The notes beneath the pieces were generated by a model. That model did not search any database. It saw only the letters and a program-made list of their open reading frames with translations, and was not told the DNA's origin. Made by a program: the position numbers and the translations under genes. A stretch of DNA of 64,000 nucleotides from Agelaius tricolor (Eukaryota; Chordata; Aves; Passeriformes; Icteridae): contig JALJCS010000038.1 of NCBI GenBank assembly GCA_023055355.1, forward strand, positions 5,642,001-5,706,000, written 5' to 3'. This document shows positions 12,401-23,375 of this stretch, one piece after another (the first letter of the stretch is position 1; each line of letters begins with the position of its first letter).

Positions 12401-15400
12401 GCCTAGAAACAGGACTCAGGAGGCCAGATTGCATCCCTGTACCCTAAACAGTGCCAGTGCCTGTGCACCCTGGGCCAGGGGCTCCCTGTGACCCTGGCAG
12501 TCATGGGATGCTTTGGGCCCTGCTTGCCTTGTTGTGGGGGCAGCTGGTGACAGTCTCTCCTCCTGGACCACCCCTTCAGGTGAGGGATGCCCTGAACCTC
12601 TTTAGGGGCTGAGTCCCTGTCCTGGCTAAAGCCACCACTGGGTGCTACATAAATCAGTTATCTCTGGTAGGATTGCTGTACATCACAACTGAAATACATA
12701 TGTGACAACTTGTCTAATGCTTAATAACAACCATGGGATAGGAAAGTTAATGGGAAATAAATCAAGAAACTGCTTTTTCAAAATTGCTTCCTCTGTTTCA
12801 GAGTGGGTGTCTGAGTTAAAGGAGATTAGGACCTCCTCACTTTTTTTAGAATAATCAAGCTGTAAACTAGAAATATAGAAGGGAAGTTCTAACTGCAAAG
12901 ACATATTTTGGTGCACCAAATTAGAGGCAGCAGGTTAAACCTACCTTTAAGAAACCTTAAAACCAGGCAGCAGCTGAGCTGTGACCTGCAGCAACTCCTG
13001 CATGAAATGAAACCCCGGGCTGATTTTCCTTCAAAGACAAGCATGGAAAACATGGAATGTGCAGCACTATTTCACTACTATGCAAAATGTGGCTATGGAG
13101 AGATTAATTCCTGCAGCACAAAGGATTTTAAAAGACTTTAGCATCCAGGCAGGATGTGGATGCAGGATCCTTTACAGCTTGTTTCCCCCTGAAAACGGGG
13201 ATCCTTTTTGATGGTGAGGTCTGACCAGGGTCTGCTGGGAGTTCCTGCTGCCCTTGGGAGAAGCCTGTGCAGCAGCACGGGTCAGTGTCCTTGTGCTAGC
13301 CACAGGACTCTGTGTATTGTCTGTTCTCAGCTGAAGGTGCAAAACCTGTGCACTGTTATTCTTTAGAGACGGTGTCTGGGCATGGGCAGATTTTGCTGTT
13401 ATAAAATGCTTGAAATCTTTACAAAACGTGAAGAGGGTGGTGGGGATCGACCACTGTCTTCTGTCTTGGTCCAGCCCCTGAGTGAGGAGCAGATGTGTCT
13501 GCTTAGCTGAGGTGCTCTGGGGCTGGAGAAGCCGGGACAGGGCCCTGCCCTCCTGCGTGGCCAGACACAGCCCCTTCCTTGCTGGCTTTCCCCATGGAGA
13601 GGGGGAGCTGCAGGGTGGTGGGCAGCACCGCGCCACAGCCAGCACTGCAGCAGTCTCTGGCCCCAGCCCTGAGCTCCCTCTGGCATGGCTGTGACTGGCT
13701 CCCAGGCACCTTCTCCACCCCACAGACGCTGCCAGCAAGCCACGGTGAGGTGCAAAGCTGCGCTGTGGCCAGCACTAAGCCCTGAGGAGTGGCACCAGCA
13801 GTCGCCCCCCTCCCAGCCACACCGTGCTGGGTGGCACAAACGGAGCACGTCCCACACAGCTGACAGACCCAGGCTGCAGCACCGCTCTTTGGAACAGTGA
13901 TCTGGAAACCTGAGCTCTGGCAGCCATCCACCCAGGGATAAGCAAGCCATGCTTGCTCAGCCACAGCAACAGTACCAGAGCCAGGACTGACCAAAATTCC
14001 CCCTATCGGGTGTCCTGAAAAGACAACACTGGTATGAGCTGGACAGCACATACGGGACTGCAGAACTCCTGAGAAAAGACATGTTCTGAAATAAAGAGGA
14101 GTAAATAAATGGATCTTGAAAAAGATGGATGTAAAATATTCATAGGAAAGCATTATACTTGCAAATATTTATGCTTTTGAGTAACTTTACACAGATAGAT
14201 TAACCAACTCCAGTGTAGCTATGATTCATGTGCCCAACACGCGGCATTTGCTGATTCAGAGCCCGTGCAGTGCCCGTGGAAGAGAACAATGGGGCTTTTC
14301 CCAGCCGCCCAGCCTGCCCAGGTTTAGAGGTGCCTGCGGGCAGAGGTGCCAGCACTGCCCTGGGCTGTGCTGCAGCCACTCCGAGGGCAGCAGCCAAACC
14401 CTCTGGAAGTGACTCTCTCTGGAAAACATGTTATTGCAGATCATGCCACAGACACATTGGGATATATGCTTGCAGTGAATCTTTGAATATTTTGTGGATA
14501 CTAAGCAGCAATTAGAGTCTTCCTTTGGAATCAATTCATTTCCTACCACCATGGTAGCAGGGAGGATCTTATTGAAACTCTCGGATTTTTAATATTATTA
14601 CACTAAAGACTCTCTCAGTATCAGCATCTCCACGGGGGAGCATTAGCACACTGTAATGTGTAACAACTTCTCCAGTTCAGGAAATCTTCTTGTATTTGTA
14701 ATAGGACATTTGGGGCATATATTATGTATGGGACATATATTTCTCATTTCCACCAGGCATCATCTTTTCTTCTCTCTAAATTACTCTCCAAATCAAAAAA
14801 ATGCATTGTATTCCTTATCGCTCAAAAAAAAAATAAATTAATCTTTGGATGCAGAAGCCACTAACAGCCATCAGAGCTGTGTCAGTAAGAGCCAGAGAGC
14901 CTTGGTCAAACAGGGAGGGAACTGAGTCACTGTTCAAAACCCCCATTACCATGGTTCAGCAAGCTCCAGTCTAAAATGCTTTACTGGAGAGAAGCAGCAG
15001 TCAGGACAGGAGGAAGGCTTGGTCCCAGCCCAGGACTGTGTCCAGGATGAAGCAGGGCTCCCGTTTCTGTAGTTTGCTTTATGGACGGGAACACAAAACC
15101 ACTAATGTGTACATTGCCTTCCAGACAAACCTCTCAAACACTGGCTAATCACAGCTCACAGCGTTTTGCTTGGTGGGAAGTCTGACCACAGCAGGATGAA
15201 GAGCAAGGAGCCGAAGCAGGCCTGAGGATCAAACCCAAGAGCTGCCCTGCTCCTCGGCCCTGCAGGCACATCAGCACCCACAGCCCAGTCAAGGCTGGGC
15301 CACTGGGCAGCGCTGGGCAGCCGAGCTCCTGCCCACCTCGAGAGAGCCAGACAGGGCCAAACCGGCCCGGAGACACCCACGGGAGCAAAGAGAAGGGCTG

Positions 15401-16589
15401 CTGGCTCAGCCACTGCTGCTCGCTCGGCTCAGACTGCCTCAAGCAATGTAGAGACCGTCCAAACAGGATGGAAGGCACAAACCATTATCTAGGTCGGAAA
15501 AGAACAGGCTGAACAGAACTCCTCAAAAGATGGTCACATCAAGCAAAAAGACAATGGGGGAGGAAAAAAAAAGAAAAAAAAAAGAGATCCTTCTCCTCAG
15601 TCACAAAGACAGGTTCCCCACACAAAGAAAACCCTGGAGTCATGGGAAATAGAGTAAACCAGCTCTACAAAGGACGGGGGAGACCATCTGCTCCGAGGGA
15701 ATGACTGAATAATGTCTGATAAGAGCTTTCAGGATGGCTTGTGACTTGACCATTAACAAAAATTCTCCAAGCTGTTCTTAACTCTTTTGTATTGTAGTTT
15801 TCACCGTTAACTTTACAGAATCTCTTGCTGCACTTCACACACATCACTTCTCAGCTTTTCACAAAGGAGAACAGGGTTCTGCCCTACTTTCTAATTCACA
15901 TACACATTAACGTGTTGCCTTCCCTCCCTTATTTTGTTCTTCACCCCAGGATTTTTTTCTTTTGCTTTAGATTATCAGCTCCTACTCTCTGTCTTGCGCC
16001 GGAGGCCGCTGATGTCAGCCCCCACACCCATCTCGCTGCTCTCCCGCCGATTGTTGTTGACCTTGCCTCAGGTAAGGCGCTCAAAAGGCAGTGCAGGACA
16101 GCTGCAGGACTGGTTTATGTAGTGAGGGCTATAGACCATGCTGCTGTGCCACGACCTGCTGCAATTCACATCATCTGCCCATTCAATGCGTGTGGTGTCA
16201 CTTTCAACGCTGGCACGTGTTAAGGCTGAGCAGAACCAGACCTTTGCAGACCCTCTGTTCAGGATGTTTTCTGTGCCGTGAGCGGACCCGAAGGCTGGAC
16301 ACCCAGCCAGCCGGGCAAACCCCGACTACTTTGGACCATATCTTTGTTTTCCAGGCCACGGTGAGACAGAGCATCAAATATCTTAATGAATTGAAGGTAG
16401 GTGCTGAAACCGCTCATCGCTCCCAACCCCGGGGACTTCTTGAGAAGATAACCAGCTTCTTTGACACCATTTGCCCTTCTCAGCCCACGGCAGCTGCTGC
16501 CCATCTCCTGGATGCAGCCCGTTTCAGAAGGAAGAAGGAGGTTACATTGTCCAAATCACAACTATTCAGCCATTTCCACCGAGCACCTC

Positions 16590-17430
16590 CCGTCTGTCCG
16601 GGTCAGGGAGGCTGTTCGGAGCTGGGCCGGGCACTGCCCTGCTCCCGAGGAAGCGGGGTTCTGGCGAGGTGTGGCCGCGGGGCCGTGCCGGGGCCGAGCG
16701 CGGTGCCCGGGCGGGGCCGGGCCGGGCCAGGCGGAGCGGCGGCGGCAGCGGCGCGGCAGCGGCGGTGAGTGTCCCGGGGGACGGGCCGGGCCGGGCCGCG
16801 GGGCTCGGGCGGGGGGCGCGGGGCGGCGCGGGGGCCGGGCCGGGCGGGGCGGGATCCGGGCCCTGCGCGCCGCGGTCCGGCCGCGGTGGGCGCGGAGCGG
16901 CGGCGGCGGCGGAGCCCGAGCCCGGGCCTGGGCCTGCCCGGCGTCCGCTCCGCTCCGCTCCCCGCCCCGCGCCGCTCCGCCCGGGCCCGCAGGCCGCTCC
17001 CCCGCCGCCGCTCCTCCCGCCGGGCCGCGCCGCGCCGGCTCCGCCGGGCGATGAGGAGCTGCTTCTGCCTGCGCCGGGGGAGCCGCGACCCGCCGCCCGC
17101 CGCACGGGCAACAGTTAAGTGTCCCTGCAGCCGCCGCGGCCGGGCCGGGCCGGGCCTCGCGGTCCCTGCGGGGCGGCCCGGCGGAGCCAGCCCGGCCCGG
17201 CGGGAGGAGGCGGGGGCGCTCGCACGGCCGCGGCGCCGGGCGGGGCGGGCGGGCTGAGCCCCGGGCCGGGGCCTGCCGGGGGCTCTCGGGGCCGGTTGTC
17301 GCGGGGACCTCGCTCCTGGGCCGGGGCCGGAGCGCCCCGGGGCTCCCTGAGACCCGGCGGTTCCTCCGAGGCTGGGCTAGCTGCAGGAGCGGCCTCGGGT
17401 ACCAGCCGTGAGCTACAGCCCCGGTGACCT
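16590..17430 (+). promoter_or_regulatory. MVB12B: CpG-island promoter of MVB12B
   Basis: This stretch is extremely GC-rich and dense in CpG, while the sequence before about 16580 and after about 17440 returns to ordinary composition. It contains several GGGCGG or CCGCCC Sp1-type boxes (for example around 17236-17250) and no TATA box at a plausible distance, as expected for a broadly expressed housekeeping-type promoter. Coding exon 1 lies inside it at 17051-17113. The transcription start cannot be placed from sequence. A strong splice-donor match (GTGAGT at 16765) lies upstream of the coding start, so more than one first exon is possible. The island may also drive divergent transcription, which the sequence cannot show. 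Confidence 0.85.
17051..17113 (+). CDS. MVB12B: MVB12B coding exon 1 (residues 1-21)
   Basis: This exon encodes the N-terminus: MRSCFC, then a basic Arg-rich stretch (LRRGSRD) and a short Pro/Ala run. The MRSCFC start is the hallmark I recognise from vertebrate MVB12B. The mammalian Pro-rich run is longer, so this N-terminus is a few residues shorter. The ATG at 17051 has a purine at -3. The frame stays open upstream inside the CpG island, but no other ATG gives the conserved start, so I chose 17051. The exon ends in phase 0 at ACA followed by GTTAAGT, an acceptable but not optimal donor. The two cysteines next to basic residues could be an acylation site (inference). The 5'UTR boundary upstream is not defined. 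Confidence 0.9.
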
Positions 17431-18470
17431 TGACCTGCTCCGGCATTTACTGTAAATTCTTCTTGATGACGGGTAGAGGAAATAACAAATCCCCCCCCGT
17501 TTCATGTGGTCTTTTGCTGCGTTTGTAGCACGGGCCTACCTGAGTGCCCGTATCCTACCTGTGCTCAGTGCATGGCTGGAGGTGTGGCACTGGCTGGCTT
17601 CTTACAGCCTGGCTGGAGCAGCGACACAGAGCTGCCTGTGTCTTAAGTACTCGTGCCTTGCATCGCGGAGGTTTGCAAGCTTTCTCTGCGGTTTCTGGAG
17701 CTATTTTCGAAGGTCCACCACTCTTCAGTGTTGTCTGCAGGTTCCCAGAGCTGGGTCATTCTCAGCTTGGTCACAGTAACACTGAAACCAGACAGGCCGG
17801 GTATCAGCAGGTGTGTAGCTGCTCAGGCTAAAGCTTGGGTTTCTCCATTTTGTATTTTATTTTAACTGAGTGAGAACGTGCTCATCTTTTCTTCAAGGGA
17901 GCCTGTGTGTTGTGCAGCAGGTTGGCAGTGTCATCCCTATAATTTTTAGCTGAGATGGCCTTCCCTTCTGGACAAAGGCATAGCTTGACTTCTGGAGGCG
18001 TGAGATGAAACAGACAACATCTCACTCTTGTACCACGTGCATCGCTGACAAAGCGAATCCCAGGCTTAAGGGTGCCAGTAGCCCCCAGAGACATGTTCAT
18101 ACCTCTGCCAAGAGAGAAATAACTGAACCGAATGTCATTTCAGTTTTGCTGCCCTGGTGCAAGGTCATCCGTGTATGGAAACCTATTTTGATTCGAAACA
18201 GGACACTTCAGAAATGTGTGTCCATAGTTAGAAGTGCTGTGAAGCAAACAGGGTCTCGATTTTGCTCATTCTGTCACTTAAGTTCCTGTTTCCATCACAT
18301 TCAGTCACAAAGTGTGGGTTTTGCAGCTGGTGCAGGGCAACTGTCTCCCGAGGGAGCCTGTGTGCAGGGGTGATTCCAGGCGTGCCTTCAATGGTGGTGA
18401 AATGTGAAACTGAAATCCTTCCTGTTTGTGACGGTGGCCTCCAAGGCCCGCTGCTGATGGCCACTGTGGG

Positions 18471-18532
18471 TTCCTGTTTTTCCGATGGAGACGATGCCGT
18501 GTTCCTGTTTTTCCGATGGAGACGATGCCGTG
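18471..18532. repeat. 31-bp exact tandem duplication
   Basis: Two identical 31-bp units, beginning TTCCTGTTTTTCCGATGGAG, abut at 18501/18502. The absence of any mismatch suggests a recent duplication. Confidence 0.92.
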
Positions 18533-20289
18533 TTCCATGAGCAGAAATAGAAGGCTGGCTGGGGCCGTGTGCTGAGCTGTCATGTGGGTGAGCTGTGGCA
18601 GCGTGGCAGCTGTGCCTTCCTGCAGGGATGGAGGACAGCCTTAGAGAGAAGGCTGCTTGGTTTATGGGACCATTTCCCACAGACTACTGCAGGGATGCAG
18701 TGAGGTAGTTGGTTTTTTTTCCAGTTTTGCCTTAGCTCATACTTTTCTGCCTGTGGGAAGAGCAAGCCGGTGTCAAAGTGCAGGGCTTGTAGTTGGAGGA
18801 AGAAACAATAACACCATTCTCCTTCTAAGTCCCTGGCTATTTAACTTCAGAGCTTGACCCACTTTGTTGGCAGCATGATGTTTCTGTAGCAAACACATTG
18901 AAAGGCCTGATCTGGTCATGTACCCACCAGCTCTTGAACTTGCTGAACTTGTTGAAAAGGAACACTGAGAGCAGAAAATGGTCTAGAAACTCACAATAAC
19001 ACATTCATTTCTGAAAGCGGGTTCTTCTGCTGTGTATGTGTCCCAGCCAGAGCCCAGCAGTCTGTGTGGTCAGTCACCTCAGTGGAGCCAGCAGAAAAGT
19101 ATGCCTAGGATAAACTAATAAAGGCGGATGACATAACAAGGAAATGGGAGAGAACAAGCAAAAAGGCTATAAAGAGCCAAACTTGGCAGTGCTGGCAGAC
19201 AGGGAGGTGTGTGTGACTGTGGGCATGGGCTGTGGGAAGAAGGCTGTGCCAGAAGCAGTGGAGTCCCAGAAGGCCTCTGCTACAGCTGGGCATCAAGATC
19301 CCAGGGGCACTGTGCCTCCTGCCTTGAGGCACGTCTGCTTCGAGGGCTGGGAAGCATTCGGGATAGAGCCAGCAGCATGGTGGCTGCGTGTCCAAGAGTG
19401 CATCCTGTCCATCTTGTCCATCCCACCCTCCTTTTGTGCTGCTTGAAGCTGGTGCTGCCAGGATGCACAAGGACTTTCTCCTTAGAGACACTTTCTTTCT
19501 CCGCTGGCTTTGTCTGGGCAGCCGCACAGTGTTCTGAAGCTTTTTCCTGCCCCAGAGCTCACATCTGACTTCCTTTGGCTGCTGGGCTGTGCTGGGGACT
19601 GGATGTGGCCCCACAGCTGAGAAAACTTCCAGGGAGCATGCTCCCAGCTAATGGGAAAAATGTTCTTCTCATTGTTTTGGCCTGTTCCCGGAATAGCCCT
19701 GCAGGGAGCGGGTGGGCACAGGCAGCTTGCTGCAGGGTGCTGAGAGCCATATCCTGGCTGAGTGCTCAGCCACTGTGATGGGAGCTGGGCATGCAGGTCA
19801 AACTCACATTGCTAAAGAGAATTGAAGTAACAAGCTGCCGAATAGAGGTATTTATAGAATCCTGCTCCTTAATTTAATCTCCTCTTTGACTGTTTATTTT
19901 TCCATTTTTAAATTAGAAGGTTCGATAGAAGAGAAACCAAACTTTGTTGATGCTCTCACAGAGAAGTGCAGTGTAACTAATGATCTGCGTGATTGCCCAG
20001 CCAGAGACTCCCCTCTGACCTGTGCAGAGTTCACAAAAACGTTTATTCCAGGGTGCAACTGACTTCTGCTGCTCCATATCTGTTCCAGACGCATCCTCAG
20101 TCGTTCTGCCCAGTGACTGCCTGGTGTGGCAGAGCCTGGCCGTGCTGCAGTGGCCACAGCAGGTTTGCTTGCTGGGCAGGAGCTGTGCCTCCATCCCTGT
20201 CGGCTGCAGGCACGGGGCATGGAAGGTGCTGGGCTCTCTGGGCAGGGACAGCTTGGTGCCCTTGCTGCATCAGGTGCTGCTCGGGCCCT

Positions 20290-20996
20290 GTGCCGGTGCT
20301 GTGCCATGTTACCCATGTGCCGGTGCTGTGCCACGTTACCCTGTGGTGCCGGTGCTGTGCCATGTTACCCATGTGCCGGTGCTGTGCCACGTTACCCTGT
20401 GTGCCAGTGCTGTGCCACGTTACCCCGTGTGCCGGTGCTGTGCCTCGTTACCCCGTGTGCCGGTGCTGTGCCACGTTACCCGTGTGCCGGTGCTGTGCCA
20501 TGTTACCCATGTGCCGGTGCTGTGCCACGTTACCCCGTGTGCCGGTGCTGTGCCTCGTTACCCCGTGTGCCGGTGCTGTGCCACGTTACCCGTGTGCCGG
20601 TGCTGTGCCATGTTACCCATGTGCCGGTGCTGTGCCATGTTACCCATGTGCCGGTGCTGTGCCACGTTACCCTGTGTGCCAGTGCTGTGCCACGTTACCC
20701 ATGTGCCGGTGCTGTGCCTCGTTACCCCGTGTGCCGGTGCTGTGCCACGTTACCCTGTGTGCCGGTGCTGTGCCACGTTACCCTGTGGTGCCAGTGCTGT
20801 ACCACGTTACCCGTGTGCCAGTGCTGTGCCATGTTACCCCATGTGCCGGTGCTGTGCCACGTTACCCGTGTGCCGGTGCTGTGCCTCGTTACCCCGTGTG
20901 CCGGTGCTGTGCCACGTTACCCCGTGTGCCAGTGCTGTGCCACGTTACCCGTGTGCCGGTGCTGTGCCATGTTACCCGTGTGCCGGTGCTGTGCCG
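20290..20996. repeat. Intron 1 minisatellite, about 26 copies of 27-29 bp
   Basis: The unit is GTGCCGGTGCTGTGCCACGT followed by TACCC and two to four bases. Copies differ mainly by C/T at CACGTT or CATGTT, by CCTCGTT, and by CCGG or CCAG, giving higher-order patterns. Length changes of one base rotate the frame, so three long forward open frames of 343-407 residues (Cys/Val/Pro-rich) cross it. They are artefacts: they lie wholly in an intron and have no unique domain. Confidence 0.96.
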
Positions 20997-23252
20997 TGTC
21001 ACGGCCAGGCAGACAGCCCCACAGCCCCACGCCCGGCTCTGCTGCCGCCATAGAGGGGCTTTGTGTGAGCCGGCACAAAGTGAGGATTGATGCTGGTTCC
21101 CCTCCCCCTGCCCTGCGAGCAGGGCTGCAAATGGCTCCCACAAAGGTGTCCTTCTTCCCTTGCTGCGGACAGGGAGCCAGTGGGCTGAGGGGGAGGCACC
21201 ACGCTCTGGGTTGGAGCACCCACCCCACCCCTCCTTTTGTGCTGGTGCCGGGGACCCCCTCGTCCTCAGGCTTGCCCAGGCTGAGCTGGCAGCTGCTCAG
21301 GTTCCTGCTGGGGCAGCTGGGCCTCCCTCCACAGGCCCCAGCACGGTGAGACGCGGCCTGGGCAGCGCTCAGCAGCAGGCACTTCACCAGGGTGTGTTTG
21401 GTGGGGGCCAGAGGCACCCTGTGAGCAGAGCTGCTTCCCTGCAGTGCCGCTGCAGCTGGGCGGGAGCCTGCCATGGGGTGTTCTTAACACGCTGGGGAAT
21501 ATCATCGTTTACCTGGACTGCAGTTCAAAATGGCCTAAGAGAAGCTTACGTCAGCATTCATTACCTCCCAGCTCCTCCCAATATGTAGTAAGAAGTCACC
21601 AGACTATTGAGTGACTTGAAGTTTCAGAAAACATTCATGAAGAACAGATTGTAAGCTCTTTGTTAAATTCATGTTATGTTTCTTCCATGCTGTATGTTTG
21701 AGGTTCTGTGTTATTTGCGAGGTCTTTGGATGAGCTGTGGGGTGGCACACGCATTGGAACAGGTCTGCCATGGCTGTGCCAGTGCCTCCAGCATTCCTGC
21801 AGCAGGGTCCTGTGCTCCTCGCCCACCCTGAGGACAGGGAGCCTGCTGGGAGAGGAGGGGGAGCCCCTGGGGCTCAGGCTGCACTTGCCATCATGCTCGA
21901 AGGTTTGAGCTGCTTTGGGAGTGGAGAGGGTTTGCTTTGCTCTGTGTGCTGGATGCGTGTTCAGCACACTGGTGCTAAAGCAGAGCTCTCTCCTGTTTGG
22001 TTCATCAGCAGTAGTGTTTGCACCACTACTGGTCACTAGCACCTGTTTTGGACTCCTCAAGTAGTCTGGCTGTTCATGTGACATTATTATTATTTACTTA
22101 GGGCCCAGACTTGCTCTTTTTTATTGCCTGCAGCACGATGTTTGTTCAGACTGGGCATTGTGAAGTGTAAACCCAATTCCACTGGCACCAGTACTCACCT
22201 CTGCCTTTTCTAGAAGCAGTAAGTAACCAGCCATCTAAATGGCCTAGAAATGCTGGGGTTTGATTGCTCTGAGGAGGGAATTGAATTAGGCAGCTCTGGT
22301 TCACGGCTTGTCTGGCTGTGCAGCAGTGATGCTTGTTTCCACAAAGCACTGCCCTTTGTCTTGGGGTGCGTGGGGCGGTTTCCTGGGGCATTCCTGCCTG
22401 AAAGCCAGAGAAGACTTGCTTTGACTGGCTGCCTCTGCAGGAGGCCACATGCTGAGGCAGTGGCACCTTTCCCCATCCTTTACCTCGGTTGTTTCAGCGC
22501 CTTTCTTGTGCTCTCCTCCTGCTTCCTGCAGCAGCATCCCTCCAAAATTAGTTGGTCTTACCTGCTTCTGTCCTTTTTGCATATCTCCCTCCCTTGACGT
22601 CCTCAGTGATGTGTCTCTTTTGGAAGATGCTCGGGCCTCCTCAAGGCCTCTCTGCTTTGTGCCAGCCCACCCTGTGCTTCCTCTGTGTTCCTGGTGTTGG
22701 GGCTCCCTGCAGCCAGTGTGGTTCTGCATCCAGCGCCAGAGACATCTGTGCTGCTCCTTGAAATCAGCCTGGCTGACTGGCGTGTGATGGGACTGAGGAC
22801 TCAAGGGGAACCCCCAGCATGTCTTAACACCCATAGTGGATGGGGAACCTCCCTCTAAAGCCATTAGGAGCAGATTTCTTGCTGTTTAAAACGACAGAGC
22901 TGCTTCAACCAGCCTGGCTTGGGGATGAAATTTGTTTTTGGAAGAGAAGGGATTTTTTTCTCTCATTGCTAGATGGAGACCAGCCCATGGAAGCAACAAA
23001 ATGAGTCTCAGAGGCTGCCAGCCCAAATTTCAAACCTATTTGGCATTGCAAAGTAGTGCCCACAAGTATACTCTCTTATCAAAAGCAAATGAAAGTGCAG
23101 AAGGTGTGTCTGGCCTAATCCTGTGTTTACCTTGGCCGTCTGTGGTGTGTCAGCACAGGCACTGTGGCATGCATGTGTGCTCTTGGTTCTCTGGCTTCTG
23201 CTGGGGTGTGGTGCCCAGCAGGCAGCCCTTTAATTCTGCTCCTTCCTTCCAG

Positions 23253-23375
23253 GAGCAGTCCATGATGCCTGAGGTGCGAGACCTCTCGGATGCCTTGCCC
23301 GAGCTGCCGATGGACCCCATCACCGGCGTCGGCGTGCTGGCCTCCCGCAGCCGAGCACCCACTGGATATGATGTT
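23253..23375 (+). CDS. MVB12B: MVB12B coding exon 2 (residues 22-62), start of MABP domain
   Basis: The exon has 41 codons, phase 0 at both ends. The acceptor is CCTTCCTTCCAG at 23241-23252 and the donor is GTAAGT at 23376. It encodes an acidic leader (MPEVRDLSDALPELPMD) followed by PITGVGVLASRSRAPTGYD, the first strand of the MABP domain. The GVGVLASR and RAPTGYD segments are the typical opening of the MABP fold in MVB12 proteins, where a beta-prism binds acidic membrane lipids (family knowledge). Codons are GC-rich at third positions (31 of 41). Two adjacent methionines, residues 25 and 26, could start translation if a transcript skipped coding exon 1; this is inference. Confidence 0.97.

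Larger units (their letters stand above)
1..16589. other. 5' flanking DNA without a supported gene
   Basis: No stretch here shows a run of GT-AG exons, a recognisable protein family or an RNA gene. The composition alternates between GC-rich parts with tandem repeats (about 780-1420, 2400-3200, 4540-4930, 8200-8650) and AT-rich, repeat-poor parts that resemble conserved noncoding DNA (about 1490-2110, 3480-3960, 4080-4420, 7600-8130, 9050-9440, 12640-13150, 14080-14850). The open frames present are short, or lie inside the tandem repeats on both strands. In mammals the neighbour on this side is PBX3, separated by a long gene-poor interval (established knowledge), which agrees with the emptiness seen here. 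Confidence 0.75.
17114..23252 (+). other. MVB12B: MVB12B intron 1
   Basis: The 6139-bp intron begins inside the CpG island. It holds a 31-bp exact tandem duplication (18471-18532) and the large minisatellite at 20290-20996. The rest (17440-18470, 18533-20289 and 20997-23252) is unique-looking sequence in which I see no exon, RNA gene or transposon. Confidence 0.9.

Noticed and set aside
15545..15586. A-rich run as the tail of a retroposed element
   Set aside because: No element body, target-site duplication or open reading frame is visible next to it; it is a simple A-rich tract.
16562..17446. 294-residue reverse-strand open frame and others rich in Arg, Pro, Gly and Ala
   Set aside because: CpG islands lack stop codons by composition; the + strand coding exon 1 and the promoter explain this interval.
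19993..21349. Open frames of 343, 365 and 407 residues rich in Cys, Val and Pro
   Set aside because: They consist of the intron 1 minisatellite read in three frames and lie wholly inside an MVB12B intron.
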